In this document: piece after piece, positions 1 through 8,895 of the stretch | Position numbering within the stretch: the first letter of the stretch is position 1 | How the letters are laid out: each line of letters opens with the position of its first letter | Source: Candidatus Fermentibacter danicus | Lineage (GTDB): Bacteria; Fermentibacterota; Fermentibacteria; Fermentibacterales; Fermentibacteraceae | NCBI GenBank assembly: GCA_001618605.1 | Contig: LKHC01000017.1 | Coordinates: 1-64,000, forward strand | Direction of reading: 5' to 3' | DNA length: 64,000 nt | Program-made: the position numbers and the translations under genes | Notes under the pieces: generated by a model | Seen by the model: only the letters and a program-made list of their open reading frames with translations | What the model was told of the DNA's origin: nothing | Databases searched by the model: none

Positions 1-990
1 CTGGCCTGGGACGCATACGGTCCGCTGTTCCTCCTGTTCAGCATCGCCCTTTCGATGCGAACGGCTTCAGCCCCGCTGACCGGCTACCTCACAGGCCTCG
101 CCCTGTCCGTTCACCCCTGGGGCGTCCTCCTTCCGGCCGCATCCGGCATCCGCCGTCATGGCATCGCGACCGCCGCGGTATTCCTGATCGCCGGCGCCTC
201 GCTCTACCTCGCGCTCCCCGTCATGTCGGCGGCCGGTTGCGCGGTGGACTGGGGCACGCCCGGGGATCTCGAAGGCTTTCTCCGTCAGGTGAGCGCCTCG
301 GGGTACAGGGAGGTGTACGGAGCCTCGATGGGCAGGTTCTCGCCGGAAGCCCTGTCCAGGCACCTCGGAACTGTCGGTGGGATGCTCTGGCCCGCCTTCT
401 GCCTTCCCGTCGCCATCGGAGCCGTATCCCTGTTCAGAAGCCGCGGCCGTGAGCTGGCGGCCCTTCTCGCCCTGGCCGCGCTCGACCTCCTGCTCGTAGT
501 CTTCATCAACCCCATGGCCTCGGGCACTTCGCAGACGGCCTGGCTCACCCTGCTTGCATTCTGCGGTCTGGCCTCGGCATCCCTCCGACGCCTGCCCACG
601 GTCGCTTCGCTGCTGATATCGGCCGCCGTGGCTTCCGCTTCGCTGGCGGAGCGCGCCGACCCTCTGCCGGACCAGGAGCCGGAAATCCGGCGCCTGCTTG
701 GCTCGGCCCCGCTGGAATCGGGGTTTTTCCTCTCCGACAACGATCTGCTCTACGGCTGCTGGATGGAGAAGTACGCCAGGGATCTGCGCCCGGACGTCGT
801 GCTGCTCTCCACCGGCAACTTCTCGCCCTGGTTCGAACGGCTCGCGAGGCGCTACAACCCCGACCTGGACACTTCCGGCGGCCTGTACGAAGCCGGAGGG
901 CCGGGCACTCCGCGCGAAGTCCTCGTGGCGAGGCTGATGGAGATGACGATCCGGAACAACCCGCAGAGGGAGTTCTTCACCGATCTCTGA
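1..990 (+). CDS. Membrane protein of DUF2723/TMEM260-like type, 5' truncated by window edge
   Basis: The reading frame is open from base 1, so the true start lies upstream; 329 codons are visible. The first two thirds are hydrophobic, with several predicted membrane segments. After these comes a soluble tail with the wording ESGFFLSDNDLLYGCWMEK and RDLRPDVVLLSTGN. That pattern (a residue stretch saying something is held in D/N-D-x-L, followed by 'RPDVxLL') resembles the C-terminal part of DUF2723 proteins, which are GT-C-like membrane proteins related to O-mannosyltransferases. This assignment is by pattern only, and the catalytic N-terminus is outside the window. The gene is followed by a promoter and a separate pilin-like gene, so it probably ends its own transcript. 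Confidence 0.6.
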   Translation: MAWDAYGPLFLLFSIALSMRTASAPLTGYLTGLALSVHPWGVLLPAASGIRRHGIATAAVFLIAGASLYLALPVMSAAGCAVDWGTPGDLEGFLRQVSASGYREVYGASMGRFSPEALSRHLGTVGGMLWPAFCLPVAIGAVSLFRSRGRELAALLALAALDLLLVVFINPMASGTSQTAWLTLLAFCGLASASLRRLPTVASLLISAAVASASLAERADPLPDQEPEIRRLLGSAPLESGFFLSDNDLLYGCWMEKYARDLRPDVVLLSTGNFSPWFERLARRYNPDLDTSGGLYEAGGPGTPREVLVARLMEMTIRNNPQREFFTDL

Positions 991-1048
991 GGCTTGCATA
1001 ATGCAAACCGGCGGCCCGGCCGGATGCCGGCTCCCATCCGGGCCGGGG

Positions 1049-1078
1049 TTGCGCAAATCCTCTCCCCGTGTGTATTAT
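1049..1078 (+). promoter_or_regulatory. Sigma-70-like promoter for the pilin-like gene
   Basis: TTGCGC at 1049-1054 and TATTAT at 1073-1078 are separated by 18 bp. This would give a transcript starting near 1085 and a leader of about 75 nt before the pilin start at 1160. It sits in the only non-coding gap of this area. Confidence 0.6.
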
Positions 1079-1159
1079 CTAGGCATCCGATGCGTCCTGG
1101 CACGGTTGTTGCTACATGTATTGCCGAAAGTGCCCAAACCCTCGAAAGGAGATACTGGA

Positions 1160-1525
1160 ATGAAGAAAGGTTTCACCCTCATCGAACTCATGATCGTCGT
1201 CGTGATCATCGGCATCCTGGCCGCCATCGCGATCCCCAAGTTCGGTACGGTCAGGGACCAGGCCGAGGAGGCCGCCTGCCGCAGCAACATGCGTTCCCTG
1301 GCTTCGGCCGAGACCATGTACTACGGCAAGTACGAAACCTACACCACTGTAGCCAATCTTGCCTCAAGCGACATGATGGGGAACGCCGACGTCACCCAGT
1401 GTCCTACAGCTGACAGTATCTACGACATCACAGCTACCGCAACTACATACACAATTCCTTGCCCTGCCGGCACCAATTTGCACGGGAGCATCATCGACGG
1501 CATCATGAGCTGGCAGAGCGAGTAG
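1160..1525 (+). CDS. Type IV pilin / type II pseudopilin-like protein
   Basis: The 121-residue product begins MKKGFTLIELMIVVVIIGIL, the classical class III signal: a short basic leader, prepilin-peptidase cleavage between G4 and F5, Glu at position 5 of the mature protein and a long hydrophobic helix. The rest is a short globular domain with two cysteines (one in the alpha-helical part near CRSNMRSLASAE, others in TQCPTAD and IPCPAG), consistent with a small major-pilin or GspG-like fold. ATG at 1160 was chosen because AAAGGAG (1145-1151) lies 8 nt upstream; longer in-frame starts have no such site. It is monocistronic, with its own promoter and a strong terminator, which suits a highly expressed structural subunit. 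No other pilus genes are in the window. PilA and GspG cannot be told apart from sequence alone. Confidence 0.9.
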   Translation: MKKGFTLIELMIVVVIIGILAAIAIPKFGTVRDQAEEAACRSNMRSLASAETMYYGKYETYTTVANLASSDMMGNADVTQCPTADSIYDITATATTYTIPCPAGTNLHGSIIDGIMSWQSE

Positions 1526-1548
1526 CTGACACGACGATCGGGTGCGTT

Positions 1549-1579
1549 GCGGCGGGCCTCCGGCCCGCCGCTCTTTTTT
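1549..1579 (+). terminator. Strong intrinsic terminator after the pilin-like gene
   Basis: A perfect 10-bp GC stem (GCGGCGGGCC at 1549-1558, GGCCCGCCGC at 1562-1571) with a 3-nt TCC loop is followed by TCTTTTTT. The T tract runs into the stop codon of the convergent gene (1578-1580), so the hairpin sits exactly between two converging transcripts and may act on both. Confidence 0.92.
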
Positions 1580-3455
1580 ACCCCGGATAGTCCACCCGGC
1601 ACAGGATGTACACCCCGTCGCCCGCCACCTCATGCAACAAGGAGGGTTGCCCGCCGAGGACGGCCAGCGAGTCCGACGGATCCACCGCGTCAGGAGGAGG
1701 GCTCCAGTAGTTGAGGCTTACCGTGCTCATACCCATGGGATCGCCTCTCACAAAGCATATATGCGTCACGCCCAGCTCCCGGAGAATGGATACCTCATCC
1801 TCTAGCGGTCCGGCGAGGAAAAGGCCCCTCGCACGCGGATGGGTGCGGGCGCAGATGACCGGAAAGTCGGAGTGGTATCTCTCATCCGAGAAAAGGGAGA
1901 GGATGACCGATCCCTCGGGAAGGGTTTCGTTCGCTATGAGCTGGATGCCTCTCGGGGAGAGATATGTGTCCGTGTCGTAGGTAAGGATTCTGGACGAGCG
2001 CATGAATCCTGTCATGAACCGGAACCTGGCGGCCATCTCGGAAGTTGCCGAAACCGCCCCCGCGAAGCAAAGCCCTAACGCGAACCCTCTCCACCCTGCG
2101 GGCCACCACGAGGCGCCTGCGACAGCGATGAGCGGAAGGGCCATCAGCGTGTACTTGGCGCTCCAGACGGTGGGCGTGAGCAGTATCGAGGCGAGCACCA
2201 TGTAGCCCCCGAACACGCCCATGAGAATCGTCCTTCGCCGCCTGCCCTCCTTTTTCAGGGCCATCGAGGCGAAACCCACGGTCAGCAGCATGAGCGGATA
2301 GTCCCAGGCGAGCGACAGGTCACCGAGGTCGGCCATCAGCCCGGGACTCTCGCGGAAAGACAGAGCGTCCAGAACGGGAACGGGGGTCCATGCCCACTCT
2401 CCCGTCGCGGTGGGAAAACTCAATGGCCCTACATAGAGTAGGGAACCGGTGTGGATGAATGTCCGCACCATGTAGCAGGCCGGCAGCGCCAGCATGACCG
2501 CGAGGCCCGCACACAGGCGCCTCCAGTCGATCCTTTCCGAAACCGTCACGAGAACGAGGAAGAAGGGCAGCAGTATCCATGCCGTCATCTTCACCGCCAG
2601 CACCGCCCCGAAAAGCACGAACGGCCACAGCCCCGCCCCATCGCCTCCGGAGAGCAGCTTCCTGGCCGGTACGGCCATGGCCGCCGTTACTAAAAAGGCC
2701 AGAGTCATGTCCACCTTGGCGAGCGATCCCCAGCCCGTGAGCATGTTCGAGGCCATCACCGCGGTCAGCGCGGTCAGCGTGCCTGCGGCCCCCAGTCCGA
2801 ACACTCCTGCCGCAAGCAGCACGGATGCTATGAGCAGGCTCATCTGGAAGACCTGAAGCAGGCTGATTCTGTCCATCCGTATCTCGAGTCTGTCCGAGTC
2901 GATCCCCTCGAAGCCTGATATGCCCGGCAGCGCCATCGACGCCGGCCACAGCGCGAGCGTCTCGCCGAGAAGGGGCATGGCCGAGAAGCGGGTCTCTTCG
3001 AGGAAGAAGATGTGACCTTTCTCCAGCCATCTGTCCGGCTGAACAGCGTATGTGATGAGAGGATCGGAGTGGTCCTGCGGCTTGGCAGCCCTGAAAAGCG
3101 TGCTGGGAACCAGGACCATCAGCAGCAGAACGAGCAGAACGCCGAGCGGTGAGGGTCTGCATGGCTTCCTTGTACGGAGCTTCTGGCGGAGTTCCGAAGC
3201 GATCCGGACGATACCATGGAGTCCTGCCACCGCGATGAGGGTCGCCATGAAGGTCGCATCCAACAGGTGCAGCAAGGATAGCACGAAGGCCATGAGCAGG
3301 AAGGCCATCATTCCGCATAGCACGGGAGGGCCCGGCATATGCTTCAGGTACTTCCGGACCGGCCTCTCGAGGAGTGCGCCGGCTCCGTGGAATGCAGCCC
3401 ATAGAAGCATAATCCTCGCGAAGACCAGAAGAGCCGCAGGAAACCTTGTCATCAT
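1578..3455 (-). CDS. Polytopic membrane protein, GT-C glycosyltransferase-like
   Basis: About 625 residues with roughly ten hydrophobic segments and a soluble C-terminal third. A lumenal-looking loop after the early helices contains 'DHSDPLITYAVQPDRWLEKG' and 'ETRFSAMPLLGETLALWP', typical of GT-C membrane glycosyltransferases whose first periplasmic loop carries the acidic catalytic residue. The C-terminal part includes 'THICFVRGDPMGMST', similar to tails of bacterial membrane glycosyltransferases of the ArnT/PMT superfamily. No exact family can be named. Two adjacent ATGs (3455 and 3452) follow GGGAGG; the second has the better spacing of 5 nt. It is divergent from the next gene and convergent with the pilin gene. 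Confidence 0.65.
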   Translation of the reverse strand: MMTRFPAALLVFARIMLLWAAFHGAGALLERPVRKYLKHMPGPPVLCGMMAFLLMAFVLSLLHLLDATFMATLIAVAGLHGIVRIASELRQKLRTRKPCRPSPLGVLLVLLLMVLVPSTLFRAAKPQDHSDPLITYAVQPDRWLEKGHIFFLEETRFSAMPLLGETLALWPASMALPGISGFEGIDSDRLEIRMDRISLLQVFQMSLLIASVLLAAGVFGLGAAGTLTALTAVMASNMLTGWGSLAKVDMTLAFLVTAAMAVPARKLLSGGDGAGLWPFVLFGAVLAVKMTAWILLPFFLVLVTVSERIDWRRLCAGLAVMLALPACYMVRTFIHTGSLLYVGPLSFPTATGEWAWTPVPVLDALSFRESPGLMADLGDLSLAWDYPLMLLTVGFASMALKKEGRRRRTILMGVFGGYMVLASILLTPTVWSAKYTLMALPLIAVAGASWWPAGWRGFALGLCFAGAVSATSEMAARFRFMTGFMRSSRILTYDTDTYLSPRGIQLIANETLPEGSVILSLFSDERYHSDFPVICARTHPRARGLFLAGPLEDEVSILRELGVTHICFVRGDPMGMSTVSLNYWSPPPDAVDPSDSLAVLGGQPSLLHEVAGDGVYILCRVDYPG

Positions 3456-3491
3456 GACCTCCCGTTGCGATTCCGGAAGATAGCTCGATTG

Positions 3492-5093
3492 ATGCCGGAC
3501 TGGCACCACCGGTTCGAGCGGGCTATTCTTCGATCAACGACGGGAGGTGCCGTTCTGAGAAGGCATATTCTTCCTCTGCTTGTCGCCGTTCTGCTCTCAA
3601 TTGTCGTCGTTCACACCTATCCGTACGACAATGTCGTCACCCGCTGGGCCCTGACCCGCAGGCTCTGCGACAGCGGGGTTCTCGACATCGACAGGTACGG
3701 ATTCCTGACGAACGACAAGGCATCGGCCGGCGGCCGCTGCTACTGCGACAAGGCCGTCCTGCTCTCCATTGCAGCAGTACCGATATGCCTGGCGTCCTCG
3801 GCGCTCGGCGCGGGGGAGCCGGACGAGCCGGAAGGCATACTGGTCGATCCAGCCCGCTTCGTCTCAGAGAAGCTCCTGGTCGGAGGCTGCTTCCTTCTGC
3901 TCCTGCTGGCCCTAGGATCAATGACCGGAGGCGGAATCCTGCCTGCACTGGCCCTGGGTCTAGGCAGCATCCTTCTACCATACTCGAGCCTCTTCTACTC
4001 CCATGTTCCGGCCGCCGCACTCCTCTTCACGAGCTTCACCCTCCAGACCCGCGGTCGGTACGCCCCGGCGGACATCACGGGAGCCCTGGCCTGCGCGCTG
4101 GAGTTCCCCGTAATCGTGCCGTTCGCCGTACTTCTCCTGTACAGGCGCAGGGCATCATGGTCTCCGTCGAGTGCGGCGAGACTGACGGCGTTGATGGTCC
4201 TGGCCTTCATTCCTCAGCTCGCCCACAACTGGCTGGCGTTCGGAGGCCCTTTCAGGATGGGCTACTCCCTCGAGAGTTCAACCGCGTTCGAGGGGATGAC
4301 CAATGGGCTGTTCGGCTTCGGAGCGCCGAATCTGCGGTCGCTGAAAATGCTCACCGTATCCCCCGAGCGCGGCCTCTTCTTCTACATGCCCTGGGCCGCG
4401 GCCGGGCTCGCGGGCTTCTTCACGGGGAGGAGCTTCCGCGAGACGCTGCGGAGCGATCCCGGACCGCTCCTCGTGTGCATTTACGTAGTCCTGTTCAGCG
4501 CCTACTACATGCCCTCGGGAGGCTGGGCGTTCGGTCCCAGGCATCTGATCCCGATCATCCCCTTCCTCGCCCTCGGGCTGGATCGTTTCGCATCCGCCGG
4601 CTCGAAGCGGGCCTTCTGCGCCTGGCTCCTCGTCCTGCCGGGCATCCTCCAGGCGCTTGTCGGGCTCCTGGGCGAGGTGCATCAGCCCGTACACCCGGTC
4701 GAGCAGCCCGTACCCCTGCCTCAGTGGAACATCGGCATCAGGATGATGCTCGACGGGCATCATTCCCTGTGGCTGGCCGGGGCGGCCGGATCGTGCGTGC
4801 TCGCGGCCTCGGCGCTTCTCTCGTGGCTGATCGCAGGGAGGAAGGGCATGAAGCCTTCGGCTGCCGGATTCGTCCCGATCGTACTCTGGGCCGGGCTCCT
4901 GCTCCTGGTCGATACCGGCTGGGGCGGCAGGATAGACTACTACAGGGGAGCGCTGGCTGGGCATCGATCGGAGTTCGGCCTCGCCGCAGGGTATTACTCC
5001 GCAGCGGCTCGCGATCCGTCGGCTCCTCCGGTCGTTCGGGAGCTGGCCGGCAGGTATGCAGCATTGGCGAAGGAGGCCCCCGGCGATGACTGA
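3492..5093 (+). CDS. Polytopic membrane protein, GT-C/PMT-like
   Basis: About 530 residues with 9-11 predicted membrane segments. After the first helix, the periplasmic loop reads HTYPYDNVVTRWALTRRL, then LDIDRYGFLTNDKA and YCDKA. A D/N-containing motif soon after the first membrane helix is characteristic of GT-C enzymes that use polyprenyl-phosphate sugars. A late loop has 'GGWAFGPRHLIPIIPFLALGL', seen in related bacterial membrane proteins. The start is uncertain. TTG 3465 and ATG 3492 lack good ribosome-binding sites, whereas GGGAGG at 3542-3547 lies 7 nt before an in-frame CTG at 3555 that would give a short basic N-terminus directly before the first helix. The next gene overlaps its end by 8 bp, so the two are co-transcribed. 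Confidence 0.65.
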   Translation: MPDWHHRFERAILRSTTGGAVLRRHILPLLVAVLLSIVVVHTYPYDNVVTRWALTRRLCDSGVLDIDRYGFLTNDKASAGGRCYCDKAVLLSIAAVPICLASSALGAGEPDEPEGILVDPARFVSEKLLVGGCFLLLLLALGSMTGGGILPALALGLGSILLPYSSLFYSHVPAAALLFTSFTLQTRGRYAPADITGALACALEFPVIVPFAVLLLYRRRASWSPSSAARLTALMVLAFIPQLAHNWLAFGGPFRMGYSLESSTAFEGMTNGLFGFGAPNLRSLKMLTVSPERGLFFYMPWAAAGLAGFFTGRSFRETLRSDPGPLLVCIYVVLFSAYYMPSGGWAFGPRHLIPIIPFLALGLDRFASAGSKRAFCAWLLVLPGILQALVGLLGEVHQPVHPVEQPVPLPQWNIGIRMMLDGHHSLWLAGAAGSCVLAASALLSWLIAGRKGMKPSAAGFVPIVLWAGLLLLVDTGWGGRIDYYRGALAGHRSEFGLAAGYYSAAARDPSAPPVVRELAGRYAALAKEAPGDD

Positions 5094-7413
5094 GAATCGT
5101 ATAGAGCCCTTCAGGATCGGCCTCACGGCGGCCAGCCTCACTGGCAACAAGGGAGCTGCGGCGATGGCCTCTGCTGTCATTGCCGGCCTTGCAAGGAGGC
5201 TGCCTGCCGGATCAGGTTTCCTGCTGTTCAGCCCGTACCCCCGTCGGGATCGTGAGAGCAATACGTTCGACAACCTGAAGATAGTGCCCGCTCCGCCTCT
5301 GCACGCGGTAATCATCCTTCCCGCCTTTTCCTTTGCCTTCCATATCCTACGCAGGCTGCGCCTCCCTGCATCGCCTCTCGTCCGCCTCTACCAGCCCCTC
5401 GGGGCAATGCTGTCGTGCGACCTGATCCTCGACCTGTCCGGTATCTCGTTCGTGCAGGGGAGAACTCCCGCTCTGGCATACAACATTGCCTGTCTGCTGC
5501 CTCCGCTTCTCCTCGGGATACCGGTGGTCAAGCTCTCCCAGGCATTCGGCCCGCTGGGGCGAGGTTTCACTCGGACGGCGGCGCGTCTACTGCTTCCAAG
5601 GCTTGCTGCGGTATTTCCCAGGGGCCCGGTGTCTGCTTCCCATCTCGACTCGGCCGGAATCGGGCATTCCGGCGTTGCCACGGACCTGGCCTTCACTCTG
5701 CCTTCCCCTCAGATCCGGGCCGGGAGCGGCGGCCCGCCGAGGATAGCCTTCATCCCGAGCGAAGTGATGCGCAGGAAATGCGTCGCGCTCGGCATTGATT
5801 ACGCAGGGGAGATGGCCGGTTTCTGCAGGAGCATGATCCGGGATCATGGCTGCAAGATCGTGCTGATTGCACACAGCAATCTCGGGCCGGACGCGGTTTC
5901 GCACAACAACGACTTCGGAATTTGCAGCGAGATCCTGCGTGCAATCGGGCAGGACGGGGATGTCGAGACTCACCTCGAGGAGAAGGGGCCGGAGGAACTC
6001 AGGGAACTCATCGGCGGCTGTGCGATAGCGGTATCGTCGAGATTCCACGGAATGGTTTCCGCTCTGGCCTCCTGTGTTCCCGTTGTTGCCACGGCTTGGA
6101 GCCACAAGTACGCCGAGGTGATGGATGCGTTCGGGATGAGCGGCATGGTGGTCCCTGCCCGGGAGTTGTCCGCAGGACGACTTTCGGATCTGGCTCTTCG
6201 TCTTCTCGCAGATCGTGACTCCCTGGCGGCAACGCTTGCATCCTCGCTCGCCGCGGTCCGTCGGGGCTCCGAGTCACAGCTCGATTTCGTCGCTGATCTT
6301 CTGATGAATCAAGCTGTTCCAGAAGCCGGGCATGGCAGGAGCATTCCACAAAGGTTCCTGCCACAGGGCTGCAGGCCTCTAGTCAGGATCGGGTTATCGA
6401 CCGATCCACGCACTCTGGATCTTCGTGCATCAGGAGGGCTCGTGACATCACTCCTCGCCGCCAGGATGGAGGGCGGTCGGTCACAGGGCGCGATAGTCGC
6501 CTTCTCCGGGATCGAGGACGGCAGGCTGATCCTGGGGACACGCCTGGCCCGCACGCCGGAAGATGTTCTGAACTCTGCAGGGAGCATCTATGGTTGGACT
6601 CCGCATCTGGCTCGTACTCTGGAGATCCTTCGTGAGATCGACGAGCCGGGGCCGATAGATGTAGTCGTGCTCCCATGCCAGGCGAAGGCTCTAAGGCGGG
6701 CTGCGATAGCTGAGCCCACCCTCGCAGCCAAACTCGGGCTGGTTCTGTGCCTGTGGTGCGGACATGCGACCCGCATCTCTCTCGCCAGGCATCTGATCGG
6801 CCGCTGGGCCCGGGGCCGGAAACCCGTAGACTTCAGATACCGCTCCGGGAGATGGAGGGGATCGAGCAGACTTGCCCTGGATGACGGGACTCTTGTCGAG
6901 ATCCCGTTCTGGAAGGGGTTTAAACTGTTCCAGAACCTCCATGCGGACTGCAGGATGCATTGCCTGTGCTGCAGGGATCATCTCGGGATGAACGCCGACG
7001 TCTCTTTCGGCGATGCCTGGACTGGAATGGAGAAGTACTCCCGGAACAAGAAGACTATTGCCCTGGCAATGACCGATCCAGGTAGGGAGGCTCTGGAATC
7101 CTTCGCCTCCCAGGGCAGGGCAGTTCTGCGCGACGCCCCGGAATCGCTGGTCATCTCAGCCCAGAAACGGTCACTGGCATGGCACGACAGGGGCCCGACC
7201 AGGGCTGCGATCGCACCTCTATTCGGGTATCGCCTGCCGGGAGAGCGCAGGATCGCATTGTCCCATGTTCCTGCGGCTTTCATGGAGATGTCGCTCGTTC
7301 GTGCGTTCGACTCTCCTCTCCGGAAGTTCCTGCTCTCGCTTCCGTGGTGGGCCTGGATGCCTTGCCTGGCCAGTCTCAAGGCAGTACAGAGCGTACCACG
7401 CGTCGGCCGATGA
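5086..7413 (+). CDS. Polysaccharide pyruvyl transferase fused to FrhB-like iron-sulfur domain
   Basis: A 775-residue two-domain protein. Residues about 1-400 match the polysaccharide pyruvyl transferase family (CsaB/WcaK type): LTGNKGAAAMASAVIAGL near the N-terminus and SSRFHGMVSALASCVPVVAT near residue 320, the conserved 'FHG' loop. Residues about 430-720 match the coenzyme F420 hydrogenase/dehydrogenase beta-subunit family: DLRASGGLVTSLL, VLPCQAKALRRA, a Cys cluster CRMHCLCCRDHLG, and NADVSFGDAW. The first half should add a ketal pyruvate to a glycan; the second probably carries Fe-S and flavin chemistry. ATG 5086 has AGGAGG 9 nt upstream and overlaps the preceding stop. The two families often occur as neighbours in exopolysaccharide clusters; here they are one chain. 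Confidence 0.85.
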   Translation: MTENRIEPFRIGLTAASLTGNKGAAAMASAVIAGLARRLPAGSGFLLFSPYPRRDRESNTFDNLKIVPAPPLHAVIILPAFSFAFHILRRLRLPASPLVRLYQPLGAMLSCDLILDLSGISFVQGRTPALAYNIACLLPPLLLGIPVVKLSQAFGPLGRGFTRTAARLLLPRLAAVFPRGPVSASHLDSAGIGHSGVATDLAFTLPSPQIRAGSGGPPRIAFIPSEVMRRKCVALGIDYAGEMAGFCRSMIRDHGCKIVLIAHSNLGPDAVSHNNDFGICSEILRAIGQDGDVETHLEEKGPEELRELIGGCAIAVSSRFHGMVSALASCVPVVATAWSHKYAEVMDAFGMSGMVVPARELSAGRLSDLALRLLADRDSLAATLASSLAAVRRGSESQLDFVADLLMNQAVPEAGHGRSIPQRFLPQGCRPLVRIGLSTDPRTLDLRASGGLVTSLLAARMEGGRSQGAIVAFSGIEDGRLILGTRLARTPEDVLNSAGSIYGWTPHLARTLEILREIDEPGPIDVVVLPCQAKALRRAAIAEPTLAAKLGLVLCLWCGHATRISLARHLIGRWARGRKPVDFRYRSGRWRGSSRLALDDGTLVEIPFWKGFKLFQNLHADCRMHCLCCRDHLGMNADVSFGDAWTGMEKYSRNKKTIALAMTDPGREALESFASQGRAVLRDAPESLVISAQKRSLAWHDRGPTRAAIAPLFGYRLPGERRIALSHVPAAFMEMSLVRAFDSPLRKFLLSLPWWAWMPCLASLKAVQSVPRVGR

Positions 7414-8342
7414 AGACACGCACCGCGGTTATACTGAAGAGCCTGTTCTACGCGGCGGTGTTCGTGTTCGCTGCGAGGTACGCTGTCCGCAATGCACCGG
7501 CGCTTTCAGGCGCATTGGATTCGATGTCCACCAGCCGGGTGGCTCTTGCAGCCATTCCCGTCCTGTTGGGATATCTCGCGAGGATAAAGACCTGGAGAGG
7601 GATCTCGGGCGGTCTGGGCATGCGGGTTGGCATGAGGGAGGACGCCCGTTCCTGGCTGCTCTCCTTTCTGGGCCGGTACATACCCGGCAATGCCGGCCTG
7701 GTGGCTGTGAGGCTCACATCATATCCGGGCGTTCCCAGGGGAAGGATCGTAGCGGCAACGATCGTCGAATACGGGCTGACTCTCGGATCCGCAGCCCTCA
7801 TGGTCCTCGCCGGCATGCCTTGGCTCTCTGGAGTGCTTCCGGGATTAGCGCCAGTCGTGGTAACCATATTCGCGGTAGTCGTCCTGGTCGTCTCGTCGCC
7901 ATGGTTCTTCACCAGGGCCTATAACTCGGTCATGAAGCTCGTCGGAAGGCCGACTCTCGAGACGATTCCGACGACAGGACGGCACATGTTTTCAGTCCTG
8001 TCCGCAATCACGGCATCGACCTTGCACGGGCTGGCCTTCGCCCTGATCCTCGGAGCGCAGCTGGACGCGACTTTCCCTCGATTCCTCCTCACCGCCTCCT
8101 CAGGATATTTCGTCGGTGGGCTTGCAGGAGTACTCTTCATCCTCTCGCCCGCAGGCATAGGAGTCAGGGAAGCCATGACTGTCGCCGCGCTGGGCCCGGT
8201 GTTCGGGCAGGAAAAGGTTCTGCTCGCCGCCGGAGTGATGCGCGGCCTGACGGTAGTCGCCGAACTGTTCCTCTTCGTTTTGGCGGAAGTGGTATCGAGA
8301 CGAGGCGGGCAAAGAAGAGAGCCGATCCCCGGGATCTCCTGA
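7410..8342 (+). CDS. LPG_synthase_TM (UPF0104) family membrane protein
   Basis: 310 residues, about eight membrane helices. Features matching the lysylphosphatidylglycerol synthase transmembrane/flippase family include SFLGRYIPGNAGLVAVRL in the first third and LSPAGIGVREAM in the last third, the two conserved loops of this family. The soluble aminoacyl-transferase domain of MprF is absent, so this is a stand-alone flippase-like unit as commonly found in surface-glycan loci. ATG 7410 overlaps the upstream stop by 4 bp (ATGA), indicating translational coupling to the pyruvyl transferase fusion. It is the last gene before tRNA-Asn. Confidence 0.85.
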   Translation: MKTRTAVILKSLFYAAVFVFAARYAVRNAPALSGALDSMSTSRVALAAIPVLLGYLARIKTWRGISGGLGMRVGMREDARSWLLSFLGRYIPGNAGLVAVRLTSYPGVPRGRIVAATIVEYGLTLGSAALMVLAGMPWLSGVLPGLAPVVVTIFAVVVLVVSSPWFFTRAYNSVMKLVGRPTLETIPTTGRHMFSVLSAITASTLHGLAFALILGAQLDATFPRFLLTASSGYFVGGLAGVLFILSPAGIGVREAMTVAALGPVFGQEKVLLAAGVMRGLTVVAELFLFVLAEVVSRRGGQRREPIPGIS

Positions 8343-8425
8343 AGACTGCGCGAGACAGACCGGCTGAGTCCGGTGCGGGTCGTCCGGGCCGGATCGTCGG
8401 CACAACGCGGAATCCGTCTTTCTGA

Positions 8426-8454
8426 TTGACAAGACGGCCCTCTTTGCCTATCGT
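8426..8454 (+). promoter_or_regulatory. Promoter of tRNA-Asn
   Basis: A perfect -35 TTGACA (8426-8431), 17-bp spacer and TATCGT (8449-8454) place the transcript start close to 8461, nine bases before the mature tRNA 5' end. Confidence 0.75.
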
Positions 8455-8469
8455 CCTTGGCCTCACGGT

Positions 8470-8545
8470 TCCCCGGTAGCTCAATCGGCAGAGCGGGTGG
8501 CTGTTAACCACTAGGTTCGAGGTTCAAGTCCTCGCCGGGGAGCCA
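8470..8545 (+). tRNA. tRNA-Asn (GTT)
   Basis: A complete 76-nt cloverleaf can be drawn by eye. The acceptor stem is TCCCCGG/CCGGGGA, the D stem GCTC/GAGC, the anticodon stem GGTGG/CCACT with loop CTGTTAA (anticodon GTT), and the T stem CGAGG/CCTCG with loop TTCAAGT. The discriminator G and a genomically encoded CCA follow. It borders the accessory island: the first island repeat begins 17 bp after the CCA. Confidence 0.97.
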
Positions 8546-8562
8546 CGGTTAAGCCACGGCCT

Positions 8563-8675
8563 AGCCCTGGCTTGAGATGCTTGAGTTGCATCAGTAACTC
8601 TTTGCTGAACAAATATATGACTATTTTGCGCTTCTTCAGAGCTGCATTTTCACTACAATAAAATCACAACCATCT
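8563..8675 (+). repeat. Island repeat copy 1 (113 bp) with adjoining RAYT remnant
   Basis: This 113-bp unit is identical to the copy at 10869-10981 except for one base and is clearly related to 14055-14167. It contains a REP-like hairpin GAGTTGC-ATCA-GTAACTC (8584-8601). The following bases to about 8725 (TTGGAAAATCAGATATCGCC...) still resemble the first codons of the transposase gene at 14170, so this copy looks like the left end of a degraded transposase unit. From there to the next gene at 8896 only the promoter/operator described separately is visible. Confidence 0.85.
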
Positions 8676-8836
8676 GTTTTTGGAAAATCAGATATCGCCT
8701 GTATCATCCTGGTTCTTAGTATCATTGTCGTGCAGGTTGCCGGGTTGAAACAATCCACTTGTAACAACGGGCTCTTCGGCGTGCGGCTGTTCGTGACGAC
8801 CATGCTGAACCGGCGGGGTGTCTTTTCAGGATTCAC

Positions 8837-8865
8837 TGGACAAAAATAACTTTCAGAGTTATCCT
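8837..8865 (+). promoter_or_regulatory. Promoter with internal inverted repeat, probable AbiEi operator
   Basis: TGGACA (8837-8842), a 17-bp spacer and TATCCT (8860-8865) form a promoter 31 bp before the abiEi start. The spacer contains the perfect inverted repeat ATAACT-N5-AGTTAT (8846-8862), overlapping the -10. AbiEi antitoxins are known to repress their own operon by binding inverted repeats; the position here fits this. Binding itself is inference. Confidence 0.6.
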
Positions 8866-8895
8866 GGTGTAGTGATTTCTGGAAGGGAACGACCC

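Noticed and set aside
8470-8545. tRNA-Asn 3' end as a classical integrase attachment site
   Set aside because: No second copy of the tRNA 3' end was seen at the far island border, and no integrase gene is present. The repeats better explain the borders.
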